Shown here: positions 53,817 to 62,133 of the stretch, piece by piece
How the letters are laid out: the number at the start of each line of letters is the position of its first letter
How positions within the stretch are numbered: position 1 is the stretch's first letter
Assembly: GCF_014207355.1 (NCBI RefSeq)
Contig: NZ_JACHEF010000008.1
Span: 62,001 to 126,000 of the forward strand
Length of the DNA: 64,000 nt
Direction: 5' to 3'
Origin: Mesorhizobium sangaii
Lineage (GTDB): Bacteria > Pseudomonadota > Alphaproteobacteria > Rhizobiales > Rhizobiaceae
Translations under genes and position numbers: made by a program
Notes under the pieces: generated by a model
What the model saw: only the letters and a program-made list of their open reading frames with translations
The model's database searches: none
Told to the model about the DNA's origin: nothing

Positions 53817-55391
53817 CTACCTCCCGCCAAGTTGTTGCGCGAGCATGTAGCCCGAGGCGGCACCGGTGCCGGCGCCCGGCCACGTCGCGGCTCCCGTGAG
53901 ATGCAGGTGCGCCACTGGCGTGTTCCAGCCCGCAAAACCGCGCGCTGGACGGAACAGGAAATTCTGCGCCAGATGGTGGCTGCCGCAGACCTGGTCGCCG
54001 CCGACGAGGTTCGGGTTCTCGCGTTCGAGGTCGATGGGCGAAAACACCGCCCGGCCGAGGATCTTGTTGCGCAGGCCGGCTGCGTAGCTCTCGATGATGT
54101 CGAGAACGCGCTCGGCGTAGTTGTCCTTGACCTTGTCCCAATGCGCGGGTGCGATCTTGCCGGCCGCGTCGCCGAGGATTTCGGCGGGCAGCATGCGCAC
54201 CTGCACCCACAGCACGTGTTTGCCTGCGGGCGCTCGTGTCGGATCGATCGCTGTCGGCTGGCCGACGACCAGCACAGGTTCGTCCGGCAGCATGCCCGCC
54301 ATCGCCTGCTGATAGGTGCGCGACATGGCGTCGAGCGAGGGAGACAGATGCACATAGGCAAACTGCCGCAACTCGGCGCCGGCGCGCCAGTCCGGCAGGT
54401 CGTCGAGCGCTAGGTGGATCATCATCGTGCCCGGTGCGTGGCGGAATTTCCGCATTGCGCTATCGAACCCGGCGTCGCCCGAACCATTGGGCAGCAGCTT
54501 GCCGGTCAGTGCGCTCGGCGCGACGCCGGCGATGACCGCCTTGGTCGCGGTGTGCGTCTCACCGGAGGCGAGCCGCACGCCGGTTGCCTTGCCTGCGGTA
54601 ATCGTGATCTCGGCGACATCGGCACCGGTGACGATTGTGCCGCCGGCGGACGTCACCATGCCGGACAGTGCCCGGATGATGGTATCTGCCCCGCCCTTGC
54701 CCAGCACCATGCCGAAACTCTGGTTGGCCATCGATTCCAGATACGGGAACACCGCGCCGCCGGCGATGTCAGGCGCGAAGTCGAGATGCATCCCCCAGGT
54801 GGCGAGCGTCGCCCGCACATAAGGCGACTCGAAATTTTCCTCCAGCCACGCGCGAGGTGAAGACAGCAACAACCGGCCGGTGTCGAGCGCGCCGGACACA
54901 CCCTTCTTGCGCCATAGGTTCCATGCCGTGCCGGCAAGGGCGCGAGCGGTCATCGGCGATCCCAGCAGCCGGAATAGATGTTCGGCCTCTGCGGGAAAGG
55001 CGGCAACCAGCCTGCGCCATGTCGCGGCATCCGCGGCCGAAAAGGCAGCCATGCGCGCCGCGGTCTTTTCCAGGTCGCTGCTGACGCCGAACCAGCGTCC
55101 GTCCGGGAAGGCACTGGCGAAACAGTCGGCGACCGGTGCGAATTCCAGTCCTTTGCGGTTCAATTCATTTGCATATTTCCGGTGGAACGCCGAGCCGGCA
55201 AACAAGCTCAGATTCATCGCCCCGAAATCGTGGCGGAAACCCGGAAGGGTGAATTCGCGGGTCTGGACGGCGCCCCCGATTGCTGCATTGCGCTCGAAAA
55301 TCCCGGTTTTCCAGCCTTTGAGCGCCAAATGCGCGGCGCATGCCAGACTGTTGTGGCCCGCTCCGACAAAGATGGCGTCGAACTCGCTCAC
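53817..55391 (-). CDS. Phytoene-desaturase-like FAD oxidoreductase (PYROXD2/CrtI fold), copy 1
   Basis: A 524-residue NAD(P)/FAD-dependent oxidoreductase. The dinucleotide fold FDAIFVGAGHNSLACAAHLA is followed by GIFERNAAIGGAV, and the C-terminal FAD closing region reads LHLTGAATWPGAGTGAASGY. It is related to the CrtI/PYROXD2 flavoproteins but has no carotenoid neighbours. The start is a GTG at 55391. It is divergent from the cyclase-family gene, and a second related oxidoreductase lies just beyond that. A palindromic site (55408-55421) lies 16 bases upstream. Confidence 0.87.
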   Translation of the reverse strand: MSEFDAIFVGAGHNSLACAAHLALKGWKTGIFERNAAIGGAVQTREFTLPGFRHDFGAMNLSLFAGSAFHRKYANELNRKGLEFAPVADCFASAFPDGRWFGVSSDLEKTAARMAAFSAADAATWRRLVAAFPAEAEHLFRLLGSPMTARALAGTAWNLWRKKGVSGALDTGRLLLSSPRAWLEENFESPYVRATLATWGMHLDFAPDIAGGAVFPYLESMANQSFGMVLGKGGADTIIRALSGMVTSAGGTIVTGADVAEITITAGKATGVRLASGETHTATKAVIAGVAPSALTGKLLPNGSGDAGFDSAMRKFRHAPGTMMIHLALDDLPDWRAGAELRQFAYVHLSPSLDAMSRTYQQAMAGMLPDEPVLVVGQPTAIDPTRAPAGKHVLWVQVRMLPAEILGDAAGKIAPAHWDKVKDNYAERVLDIIESYAAGLRNKILGRAVFSPIDLERENPNLVGGDQVCGSHHLAQNFLFRPARGFAGWNTPVAHLHLTGAATWPGAGTGAASGYMLAQQLGGR

Positions 55392-55407
55392 GCCCCGTTC
55401 CCATTTC

Positions 55408-55421
55408 CTTTATGCTTAAAG
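55408..55421. promoter_or_regulatory. Palindrome CTTTATGCTTAAAG in the divergent promoter
   Basis: CTTTA and TAAAG are perfect arms around TGCT, between the minus-strand FAD oxidoreductase (start 55391) and the plus-strand cyclase gene (start 55511). It is the fourth member of the TTTMAAGCTTRAAA-like set. The rest of the 119-base gap is A/T-rich with no other clear element. Confidence 0.55.
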
Positions 55422-55510
55422 ATAATTGCAGATGCATATGTTTTCGTCTAGTAGGATATTAAGGGCCGAGACGAGCCTTGATCATCATCACGAAAGAGGG
55501 AACAGAGACC

Positions 55511-56302
55511 ATGGACACGCAAAAACTCCTAGGCGAAGTCGCCGGCCAGCTTCTTTCAGGCGCCATCAAGGTGGTCGACCTGTCGGCGTCGCTCGGGCCC
55601 GATACGCCATTGATCAAGCTGCCGCCGGAACTCGCCGTCGACACGCCGAAGGTCGAAATCCATAGCATCTCCCGCTATGACAAGAACGGCCCGTGGTGGG
55701 CGTGGAACTGGCTGAAGCTCGGCGAACACTCGGGCACGCATTTCGACGCGCCGCAGCATTGGATCACCGGCAAGGACTATCCCGACGGCGCCACCGACAC
55801 CATTCCTGCACAGAACTTCGTCGGCCCCGTCAATGTCATCGACTGCTCGAAGGAAGCCGCCGCCGACCACGATTTCCTGCTCACCGTCGACCACGTCAAG
55901 GCGTGGGAAGCCAAGCATGGCGCCATCAATGCCGGCGAATGGGTGGTGATGCGCACCGACTGGTACAAGCGCAATGGCTCCGAAGCCGAGTTCCTCAACG
56001 CCAACGAGACCGGCCCGCATACGCCGGGCCCGACGGCCGAAGCCATCCAGTTCCTGATCAGCAAGGACATCAAGGGCTGGGGCAGCGAGACGATCGGCAC
56101 CGACGCCGGCAAGGCCGGTGGCATGGAGCCGCCATTCCCGGCGCATACGCTGATGCACAAGGCCAATCGCTACGGGCTTGCCAGCCTCTGCAACCTCGAC
56201 CAGTTGCCGCCGAAGGGTGCGATCCTGATCGCAGCCCCGCTCAAGATCGAACATGGCACCGGCAGCCCGATCCGCGCGCTGGCGCTTGTTCCGAAGGGCT
56301 AG
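55511..56302 (+). CDS. Cyclase-family metal hydrolase (isatin hydrolase/kynurenine formamidase superfamily)
   Basis: A 263-residue metal-dependent hydrolase of the KynB-like cyclase superfamily. The signature HxGTHxDxPxH reads HSGTHFDAPQHW (about residue 79), giving the metal-binding His, His and Asp residues. Other conserved parts are VVDLSASLGPDTPLI, GEWVVMRTDW and GTDAGKAGG, with a late PPKGAILIAAPLKIEHGTGSPIR. Members include isatin hydrolase (isatin to isatinate) and arylformamidase (N-formylkynurenine to kynurenine), both leading to anthranilate. The anthraniloyl-CoA-type operon nearby makes either attractive but unproven. The ATG at 55511 follows AGAGGGAA. Confidence 0.86.
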   Translation: MDTQKLLGEVAGQLLSGAIKVVDLSASLGPDTPLIKLPPELAVDTPKVEIHSISRYDKNGPWWAWNWLKLGEHSGTHFDAPQHWITGKDYPDGATDTIPAQNFVGPVNVIDCSKEAAADHDFLLTVDHVKAWEAKHGAINAGEWVVMRTDWYKRNGSEAEFLNANETGPHTPGPTAEAIQFLISKDIKGWGSETIGTDAGKAGGMEPPFPAHTLMHKANRYGLASLCNLDQLPPKGAILIAAPLKIEHGTGSPIRALALVPKG

Positions 56303-56317
56303 GCGAAGGCGTTTGAC

Positions 56318-57889
56318 GTGAGCCCGCCGGATCACATCATCGTCGGCAGCGGCATCAACGCGCTGGTCTGCGCGGCGATGCTTGGCGGCAAGGGGGCGAA
56401 GGTGCTCGTCCTCGAGCGCAACGACCGCATCGGCGGCTGCATGCGCACCGAGGAGATCACCGCGCCCGGCTTCATCCATGATGTGATGGCGACCACCTTC
56501 GTGCTGTTCATCACCTCTCCGGCCTTTGCAGCACTGGGCGCCGACCTCGCCCGGCACGGGCTGGAATTCTGCCACACCGGCACGCCGACCGGCGTGCTGC
56601 GGCCGGACGGCAGCCATGCCGCGCTCAGCACCGACCGCGCCGCCAACATCGCGGCGCTCAATGCCATCGCGGCCGGCGATGGCGACCGGCATGCAGACGA
56701 TGTCGGTGGCATCGAACGCAACGCCGGCCTGTTGTTCGGCCTGCTCGGCGGCAGCTTGTGGTCCTATCCGACGGCGAAGCTTTTGGCCGGTGACGGCTGG
56801 CGGCGCGGCCCGCGCGGCCTTGCCGCCTTTCTCGGCGAAGCGCTGGTGCCGGCGCGCAATTGGCTCGAAAGCACCTACCAGTCCGAGACCATCCGCGCGC
56901 TGTGGGCACCCTGGGTGCTGCATGCCGGGCTCGGACCGGAAGATGCTTTTTCCGGCCAGATCGCCAAGGTCATCGCCTTTGCGCTGGAGGCGGCCGGCGC
57001 GCCGATCGTCAAGGGCGGGGCGAAGAACCTGCTGTCCGCCTTCGAAGCGCTCATCATCGAGCGCGGTGGCGTCATTGCCACCGAAGCGGACGTTGCCTCC
57101 ATCATCCTGACTGGAGGCCGGGCCACCGGCGTGCGGCTGGCTTCGGGCGAAGCGGTCAACGCGAAGAAGAGCGTCATCTGCTCGGTCACGCCGACGCAAC
57201 TCTATGGCCGGCTGCTCGGCGCCGATGCTCCAAAGGACGATGCCGAGGCGACGCGGAAATACCGCTACGGCAAAGGCAATTTCCAGATCCACTACGCCCT
57301 GGACAGACCGCCGGCATGGCGCGGCGAAGGTCTCGACAAGGTCGCGTTGCTGCACCTGACGCCGGGACTGGATGGCGTGTCGAAGGCCTGCAACGAGGCG
57401 GCGCGCGGCATGCTGCCGGAGGTTCCGACCATCTGCGTCGGCCAGCCGCATGCGCTCGATCCGTCGCGCTGCCCGCCGGGCAAGGCGATCCTGTGGCTGC
57501 AACTGCCCGAGGCGCCGAGGCATATCAAGGGCGACGCCGCCGGCAAGTTGGGGACACCGGCTGATGGCCAATGGACCGAGGCGCTGCGGGAAGCCTATGC
57601 CGACCGCGTCGAGGCCATCCTCGCCAGCCATATCGACGGCTTCAAGGATAGCGTCATCGCGCGCCGCGCCTTTTCGCCGGCCGATCTCGAAGCGATGAAC
57701 ATCAATCTGGTTGGCGGCGACCCTTATGGCGGCTCGTCGACCATCGACCAGTCGTTCCTGTGGCGGCCGTTCAAGACCAGCCGCAACCACGAGACCGGCA
57801 TCAAGGGCCTTCACCATATCGGCGCCTCGACCCATCCGGGCGCCGGCCTCGGCGGCGGCTCCGGCTTTCTCCTGGCGGGGAGGCTGTGA
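56318..57889 (+). CDS. Phytoene-desaturase-like FAD oxidoreductase, copy 2
   Basis: A 523-residue flavoprotein related to the one at 53817-55391. It has HIIVGSGINALVCAAMLGGKG, then VLVLERNDRIGGCM, and a C-terminal GLHHIGASTHPGAGLGGGSG. The shared ATGVRLASGE and MLPE/MLPDEP segments show paralogy. The start is GTG at 56318, 15 bases after the cyclase stop; the stop overlaps the MarR start (TGATG). The order cyclase-FAD-MarR-iorA-iorB forms one plus-strand operon. Whether the two flavoproteins act serially or as a complex is unknown. Confidence 0.87.
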   Translation: MSPPDHIIVGSGINALVCAAMLGGKGAKVLVLERNDRIGGCMRTEEITAPGFIHDVMATTFVLFITSPAFAALGADLARHGLEFCHTGTPTGVLRPDGSHAALSTDRAANIAALNAIAAGDGDRHADDVGGIERNAGLLFGLLGGSLWSYPTAKLLAGDGWRRGPRGLAAFLGEALVPARNWLESTYQSETIRALWAPWVLHAGLGPEDAFSGQIAKVIAFALEAAGAPIVKGGAKNLLSAFEALIIERGGVIATEADVASIILTGGRATGVRLASGEAVNAKKSVICSVTPTQLYGRLLGADAPKDDAEATRKYRYGKGNFQIHYALDRPPAWRGEGLDKVALLHLTPGLDGVSKACNEAARGMLPEVPTICVGQPHALDPSRCPPGKAILWLQLPEAPRHIKGDAAGKLGTPADGQWTEALREAYADRVEAILASHIDGFKDSVIARRAFSPADLEAMNINLVGGDPYGGSSTIDQSFLWRPFKTSRNHETGIKGLHHIGASTHPGAGLGGGSGFLLAGRL

Positions 57890-58371
57890 TGGAACAGAAG
57901 GTCGGGGAAAAGCGCCAGCGCATTTCGACCCTGGGGCAGATCGGCCTGCAGCAATTCGCGCCCTATCTGATGAACCGCATCATGGGCCGCTACAACGCCA
58001 CCCTGCGCGACGATTTCCGCAAACAGGGGCTGACCATTCCGCAGGTCCGCACGCTGGCCGTGCTGTCGGTCACCGACGGCATCACCGTCAACGACCTGTC
58101 GGTCTATACGGTGATCGAGCAGTCGACCTTGAGCCGGACGCTCGACACGCTGGAGGGCCAGGGCCTTGTGCGGCGCGAGCAGGGTGTCACCGACAGCCGC
58201 ATCCGCCATGTCTTCCTGACCGACGATGGCCGCGCCGAGTTCACCCGCGCCTGGCCGGCCATGCATGACGCGTTCGAGGCGATGTTCAACGATATCGACG
58301 ACGCCGAATATTCCGCGCTCATCGCCACACTTTTGAAGATGCTCAAAAACATTCGCAAGCACGACATCTAG
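57889..58371 (+). CDS. MarR-family transcription regulator, second copy
   Basis: A 160-residue winged-helix regulator: LTIPQVRTLAVLSVTDG, VNDLSVYTVIEQSTLSRTLD recognition region, then the RREQGVTDSRIRHVFLTDDGRAEF wing. It is not a close copy of the MarR at 44187-44657. It is co-translated with the preceding oxidoreductase gene (TGATG) and precedes iorA by 44 bases. It may control this operon through the palindrome at 55408 and perhaps related sites. Confidence 0.9.
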   Translation: MEQKVGEKRQRISTLGQIGLQQFAPYLMNRIMGRYNATLRDDFRKQGLTIPQVRTLAVLSVTDGITVNDLSVYTVIEQSTLSRTLDTLEGQGLVRREQGVTDSRIRHVFLTDDGRAEFTRAWPAMHDAFEAMFNDIDDAEYSALIATLLKMLKNIRKHDI

Positions 58372-58380
58372 ACCTACGCG

Positions 58381-58396
58381 CCGCCAGCGCTGGCGG
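58381..58396. promoter_or_regulatory. Perfect GC palindrome before iorA
   Basis: CCGCCAGCGCTGGCGG, 16 bp, perfect, lies between the MarR stop (58371) and the iorA ribosome binding site (GGAAGGGAG at 58401). It could be an operator, an mRNA hairpin adjusting iorA expression, or chance in GC-rich DNA. Confidence 0.35.
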
Positions 58397-58415
58397 TAAC
58401 GGAAGGGAGAAAAAA

Positions 58416-60569
58416 ATGGCCGAACGGTCTTTTGCCAAGGAAGTCGAAAAGCTGCGGCTCGGCGCCGGTGAGGAATTTGCCGGCGAAGGCATTCTCGCCA
58501 TCACCAAGGCGCTGCTGCAATGCGGCGTCGGCTATGTCGGCGGCTATCAGGGCGCGCCGATCAGCCATCTGATGGACGTGCTGGCCGACGCGCAGGACAT
58601 TCTGGGCGAACTCGGCGTGCATTTCGAAGCCAGCGCTTCGGAGGCCACCGCCACCGCCATGCTGGCCGCATCGGTGCATTACCCGATCCGCGGCGCGGCG
58701 ACCTTCAAGTCGACCGTCGGCACCAATGTCGCCTCCGATGCGCTCGCCAATCTGGCGTCGGGCGGCGTCACCGGCGGTGCGCTGATCATTGTCGGCGAGG
58801 ATTACGGCGAGGGCTCCTCGATCATGCAGGAGCGCAGCCATGCCTTCGCCATGAAGAGCCAGGTCTGGCTGCTCGACCCGCGTCCCAATTTGCCGTCGAT
58901 CGTCAAGGCGGTGGAGGACAGTTTCGAGCTGTCGGAGATTTCCAACACGCCGGTCATGCTGCAGGTCCGCATCCGCTGCTGCCATGTGCACGGCCATTTC
59001 ATCGCCAAGGATAACAAGCGGCCGCCGATGACGGTGGCCGATGCGCTCGACGCTCCGCGCCGCGACACCGGCCGCATCGTGCTGCCGCCCGCCTCCTTCC
59101 TGCACGAGAAGGAGAAGGTGCAGAAGCGCTGGCCGGCAGCGGTGGATTTCATCCGCAAGAACAAGATCAACGAGATGTTCGGCTCGGACCACGGCTCGGT
59201 CGGCATCGTCATGCAGGGCGGCATGTACAATTCGGTCATCCGCGCGCTGCAGCGGCTCGGCCTCGCCGACACCTATGGCGATACCGATGTGCCGCTCTAC
59301 GTGCTCAATGCCGTCTATCCGCTGATCGACGACGAGTTCCTGTCCTTCTGCGAGGGCAAGCAATCCGTGCTGGTCGTCGAGGAAGGCCAGCCCAATTACA
59401 TCGAGCAGGCGTTTGCGGCGATGCTGCATAAGGCCGGGCGCGGCACCAGGCTGGTCGGCAAGGAGCATCTGCCGATGGCTGGTGAATACACCGGCCAGGT
59501 CATGCTCGACGGCATCGGCGCCTTCCTGCGCGCCGAGGCCCCGCATCTGTTGCCGGGCGAGGTGCGCGCGCCCAACAAGGTCGGCGACGGCGTTGACACC
59601 GCTGATCTGATCAACGTCGTGCCGGGCCGTCCGCCGGGCTTCTGCATCGGCTGCCCGGAACGACCGATCTTTGCCGCCACCAAGCTGGTCGAGCAGGAAC
59701 TCGGCAAGCACCACATCGCTTCCGACATCGGCTGCCATCTGTTCTCGATCATGCCGCCATTCGAGCTCGGCGCCACCACCATGGGCTACGGGCTGGGGCC
59801 GGCCTCGGCCTCTGCCTTCAATTCGCCCGACGCCAAGCGCCGCTCGATCTCCTTCGTCGGCGACGGCGGCTTCTGGCACAACGGCCTGACCTCCTCGATC
59901 GGCAATGCGGTGTTCAACAAGAACGACGGTGTCATCGTCATCGTCGACAATTATTACTCCGCCGCCACCGGCGGCCAGGACATCCTCTCGTCGCGCGCCG
60001 GCAACAAGACCAAATCGACCAAGCATCCGATCACCGAGGCGGTGAAAGGCATGGGTGTCAAATGGTTGCGCCACATCGACCGCACTTATGACGTGACCAA
60101 AATGCAGGACACGCTACGCGAGGCGCTGACCACCGACGAGAAGGGGCCGAAGGTCATCGTCGCCTCGTCCGAATGCATGCTCAACCGGCAGCGCCGCGAA
60201 AGGCCGCTTGTCGACAAGGCGATCAAGGGTGGCGAGCGCGTGGTGAAGCCGAAGTTCGGCATCGACGAAGACATCTGCACCGGTGACCATGCCTGCATGC
60301 GGCTGTCCGGTTGCCCGTCGCTGTCGGTCAAGTCGCTCGACGATCCGCTGCGCGACGATCCGGTCGCGCATATCGACCAGAGCTGCGTCGGTTGCGGCAA
60401 TTGCGGCGAGGTCGCCGATGCGGCGGTGCTCTGCCCGTCCTTCTACCGCGCTGATGTCGTGCACAATCCGGGCCGCTGGGACCGCTTCCTCGAAGCAGCG
60501 CGGCGCGCCACCATCAGCCTGTTGCAGCGCCGCCGCGAAAGCCGGCGCCTGACCTTCGCCGATGCTTGA
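58416..60569 (+). CDS. iorA: Indolepyruvate ferredoxin oxidoreductase, alpha subunit
   Basis: A 717-residue thiamine-pyrophosphate enzyme that, with IorB, oxidatively decarboxylates an aryl 2-oxo acid to aryl-acetyl-CoA with ferredoxin as acceptor. An N-terminal pyrimidine-binding domain (GYVGGYQGAPISHLMDVLADA) is followed by the TPP-binding segment VGDGGFWHNG and later NKNDGVIVIVDNYYSA. The C-terminal iron-sulfur part has CTGDHACMRLSGCP and CVGCGNCGEVADAAVLCPS. It is larger than archaeal IorA. Oxygen-living bacteria do carry such enzymes. The stop overlaps the iorB start by eight bases. Confidence 0.9.
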   Translation: MAERSFAKEVEKLRLGAGEEFAGEGILAITKALLQCGVGYVGGYQGAPISHLMDVLADAQDILGELGVHFEASASEATATAMLAASVHYPIRGAATFKSTVGTNVASDALANLASGGVTGGALIIVGEDYGEGSSIMQERSHAFAMKSQVWLLDPRPNLPSIVKAVEDSFELSEISNTPVMLQVRIRCCHVHGHFIAKDNKRPPMTVADALDAPRRDTGRIVLPPASFLHEKEKVQKRWPAAVDFIRKNKINEMFGSDHGSVGIVMQGGMYNSVIRALQRLGLADTYGDTDVPLYVLNAVYPLIDDEFLSFCEGKQSVLVVEEGQPNYIEQAFAAMLHKAGRGTRLVGKEHLPMAGEYTGQVMLDGIGAFLRAEAPHLLPGEVRAPNKVGDGVDTADLINVVPGRPPGFCIGCPERPIFAATKLVEQELGKHHIASDIGCHLFSIMPPFELGATTMGYGLGPASASAFNSPDAKRRSISFVGDGGFWHNGLTSSIGNAVFNKNDGVIVIVDNYYSAATGGQDILSSRAGNKTKSTKHPITEAVKGMGVKWLRHIDRTYDVTKMQDTLREALTTDEKGPKVIVASSECMLNRQRRERPLVDKAIKGGERVVKPKFGIDEDICTGDHACMRLSGCPSLSVKSLDDPLRDDPVAHIDQSCVGCGNCGEVADAAVLCPSFYRADVVHNPGRWDRFLEAARRATISLLQRRRESRRLTFADA

Positions 60570-62118
60570 CGCTGTCCCACCATTGCGCGCTGGCGCTCAC
60601 GACGACGAGCGCGTCATCAAGCTTGCCGTGCTGGCGGTCGGCGGCCAGGGTGGCGGCGTGCTGGCCGACTGGATCACCGATGTCGCCGAGCGCAATGGCT
60701 ACGTCGCGCAATCGACCTCGGTCGCCGGCGTCGCCCAGCGCACCGGCGCCACCATCTACTATGTCGAGATGGCCCGCGACACCGGCCGGCTGCCGGTCTT
60801 CGCGCTGTCGCCCTCGCAAGGGGACGTCGACATCCTGATCGCGGCGGAGTTGATGGAGGCCGGCCGCGCCATCATACGCGGCTTCGTCACGCCCGAGCGC
60901 ACGACACTGATCGCATCGTCGCACCGCATCGCCGCCGTCTCGGAAAAGATCGAGCCGGGCGACGGCCGGGCGTCGTCTTCCAAGGTGCATGCGACGGCGG
61001 AGGCCGCATCGAAGCGTTTCATCGCTTTCGACATGGAGAAGATCGCCGCCGACAATGGCTCGATGATCTCGGCCAGCCTGCTCGGCGCGCTGGCCGGGTC
61101 CGACGCGCTGCCGTTCACCCGCGAAAGCTACGAGCAGGCGATCGGCGCCGGCGGCCGCGGTGCGAAGGCCAGCCTCGCCGCCTTTGGCGCCGCGTTCGAT
61201 CGCGCGCGCGGCACGGCGGCCCCTACGCCAAGTATGGCAGAGCCAGCGACTGTCGGATCTGCCCCGGGCGCAGGGCAGGTGAGTGGCCCGCAAAATCTGC
61301 TGCAAGGCTGGCAGACCTTGGCCGCCCGCATCGATGTGATGCCCGAGGCAGTACGCGACATGGCACTCAGGGGCCTGAGAAAGGTCGTCGACTATCAGGA
61401 CATCGCTTACGGGGGCGAATATCTCGACCGGCTGGACAAGGCCATCGCGCTGGAGGGGCCGGATCTCGGATATGACTTGTCGGTCGCTGCCGCGAAGCAT
61501 CTCGCCAACGCCATGTGCTACGACGACATGATCCGTGTCGCCGATCTCAAGACGCGCTCGACGCGCGACCGGCGGGTGCGCCGCGAGGTCGGCGTCAAGG
61601 ACGGTTCGATCCTGCAGGTGACCGAATATTTCCATCCGCGCATCGAGGAATTCTGCGGTACTTTGCCGGCAAGGCTTGGCGGATATATCGAGAGCCGGCC
61701 GAAACTCGCCGCGTTTCTCGACCGCCGCATCAACCATGGCCGCCGGATCCGCACCGACAGCTTCGTCGGCTTTGCCGCGCTCTGGTTCATCGGTGGCCTG
61801 CGCCGCTGGCGCCGCAGCCTGCTGCGTCACCAGGTGGAGACTGCGCATCTCGAACGCTGGTACGCGATGGCGCTTGGCTACGTGCCGGTGGACTACACGT
61901 TGGCCGTCGAAATCCTCAACTGCCGCCGCCTGATCAAAGGCTACAGCGACACCCACGTCCGCGCCCAGTCGAAATTCGACCGGGTGCTGTCGGCGCTTGA
62001 TCTGGTCAAGGGCCGCCCGGACGCCGCCGACTGGATCCGCCGCCTGCGCGAGGCAGCGTTGAAGGACGAGAAGGGCGACATGCTCGATGGCGCGCTGAAG
62101 ACCGTGGCGACGCTCTGA
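60562..62118 (+). CDS. iorB: Indolepyruvate ferredoxin oxidoreductase, large beta subunit
   Basis: A 518-residue subunit. Residues ~15-210 are the gamma-type catalytic domain of 2-oxoacid:ferredoxin oxidoreductases (LAVLAVGGQGGGVLADWI, QSTSVAGVAQRTGATIYYVEM). The C-terminal ~280 residues form an additional helical Arg-rich domain found in large proteobacterial IorB proteins and absent from the ~200-residue archaeal ones. It starts within the end of iorA. As the last gene of the operon it converges on the DUF1501 gene 11 bases away. Confidence 0.88.
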   Translation: MLDAVPPLRAGAHDDERVIKLAVLAVGGQGGGVLADWITDVAERNGYVAQSTSVAGVAQRTGATIYYVEMARDTGRLPVFALSPSQGDVDILIAAELMEAGRAIIRGFVTPERTTLIASSHRIAAVSEKIEPGDGRASSSKVHATAEAASKRFIAFDMEKIAADNGSMISASLLGALAGSDALPFTRESYEQAIGAGGRGAKASLAAFGAAFDRARGTAAPTPSMAEPATVGSAPGAGQVSGPQNLLQGWQTLAARIDVMPEAVRDMALRGLRKVVDYQDIAYGGEYLDRLDKAIALEGPDLGYDLSVAAAKHLANAMCYDDMIRVADLKTRSTRDRRVRREVGVKDGSILQVTEYFHPRIEEFCGTLPARLGGYIESRPKLAAFLDRRINHGRRIRTDSFVGFAALWFIGGLRRWRRSLLRHQVETAHLERWYAMALGYVPVDYTLAVEILNCRRLIKGYSDTHVRAQSKFDRVLSALDLVKGRPDAADWIRRLREAALKDEKGDMLDGALKTVATL

Positions 62119-62133
62119 AGCAAGCTACTTCAG
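62115..62133. terminator. Small hairpin between convergent iorB and DUF1501 genes
   Basis: CTGAAG and CTTCAG form a six-bp stem with a seven-base loop overlapping both gene ends. It is weak and lacks a T-run. Confidence 0.3.

Noticed and set aside
53746-54210. 154-residue minus-strand frame at the end of the FAD oxidoreductase gene
   Set aside because: An out-of-frame overlap with the C-terminus of a well-supported gene, Arg-rich and without motif.
55556-57835. 759-residue minus-strand open frame over the cyclase and FAD oxidoreductase genes
   Set aside because: It spans two conserved plus-strand genes, has Arg/Ala/Asp-biased composition and no recognisable motif.
58374-60074. 566-residue minus-strand open frame opposite iorA
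   Set aside because: Antisense shadow without motif or ribosome binding site; iorA is conserved throughout.
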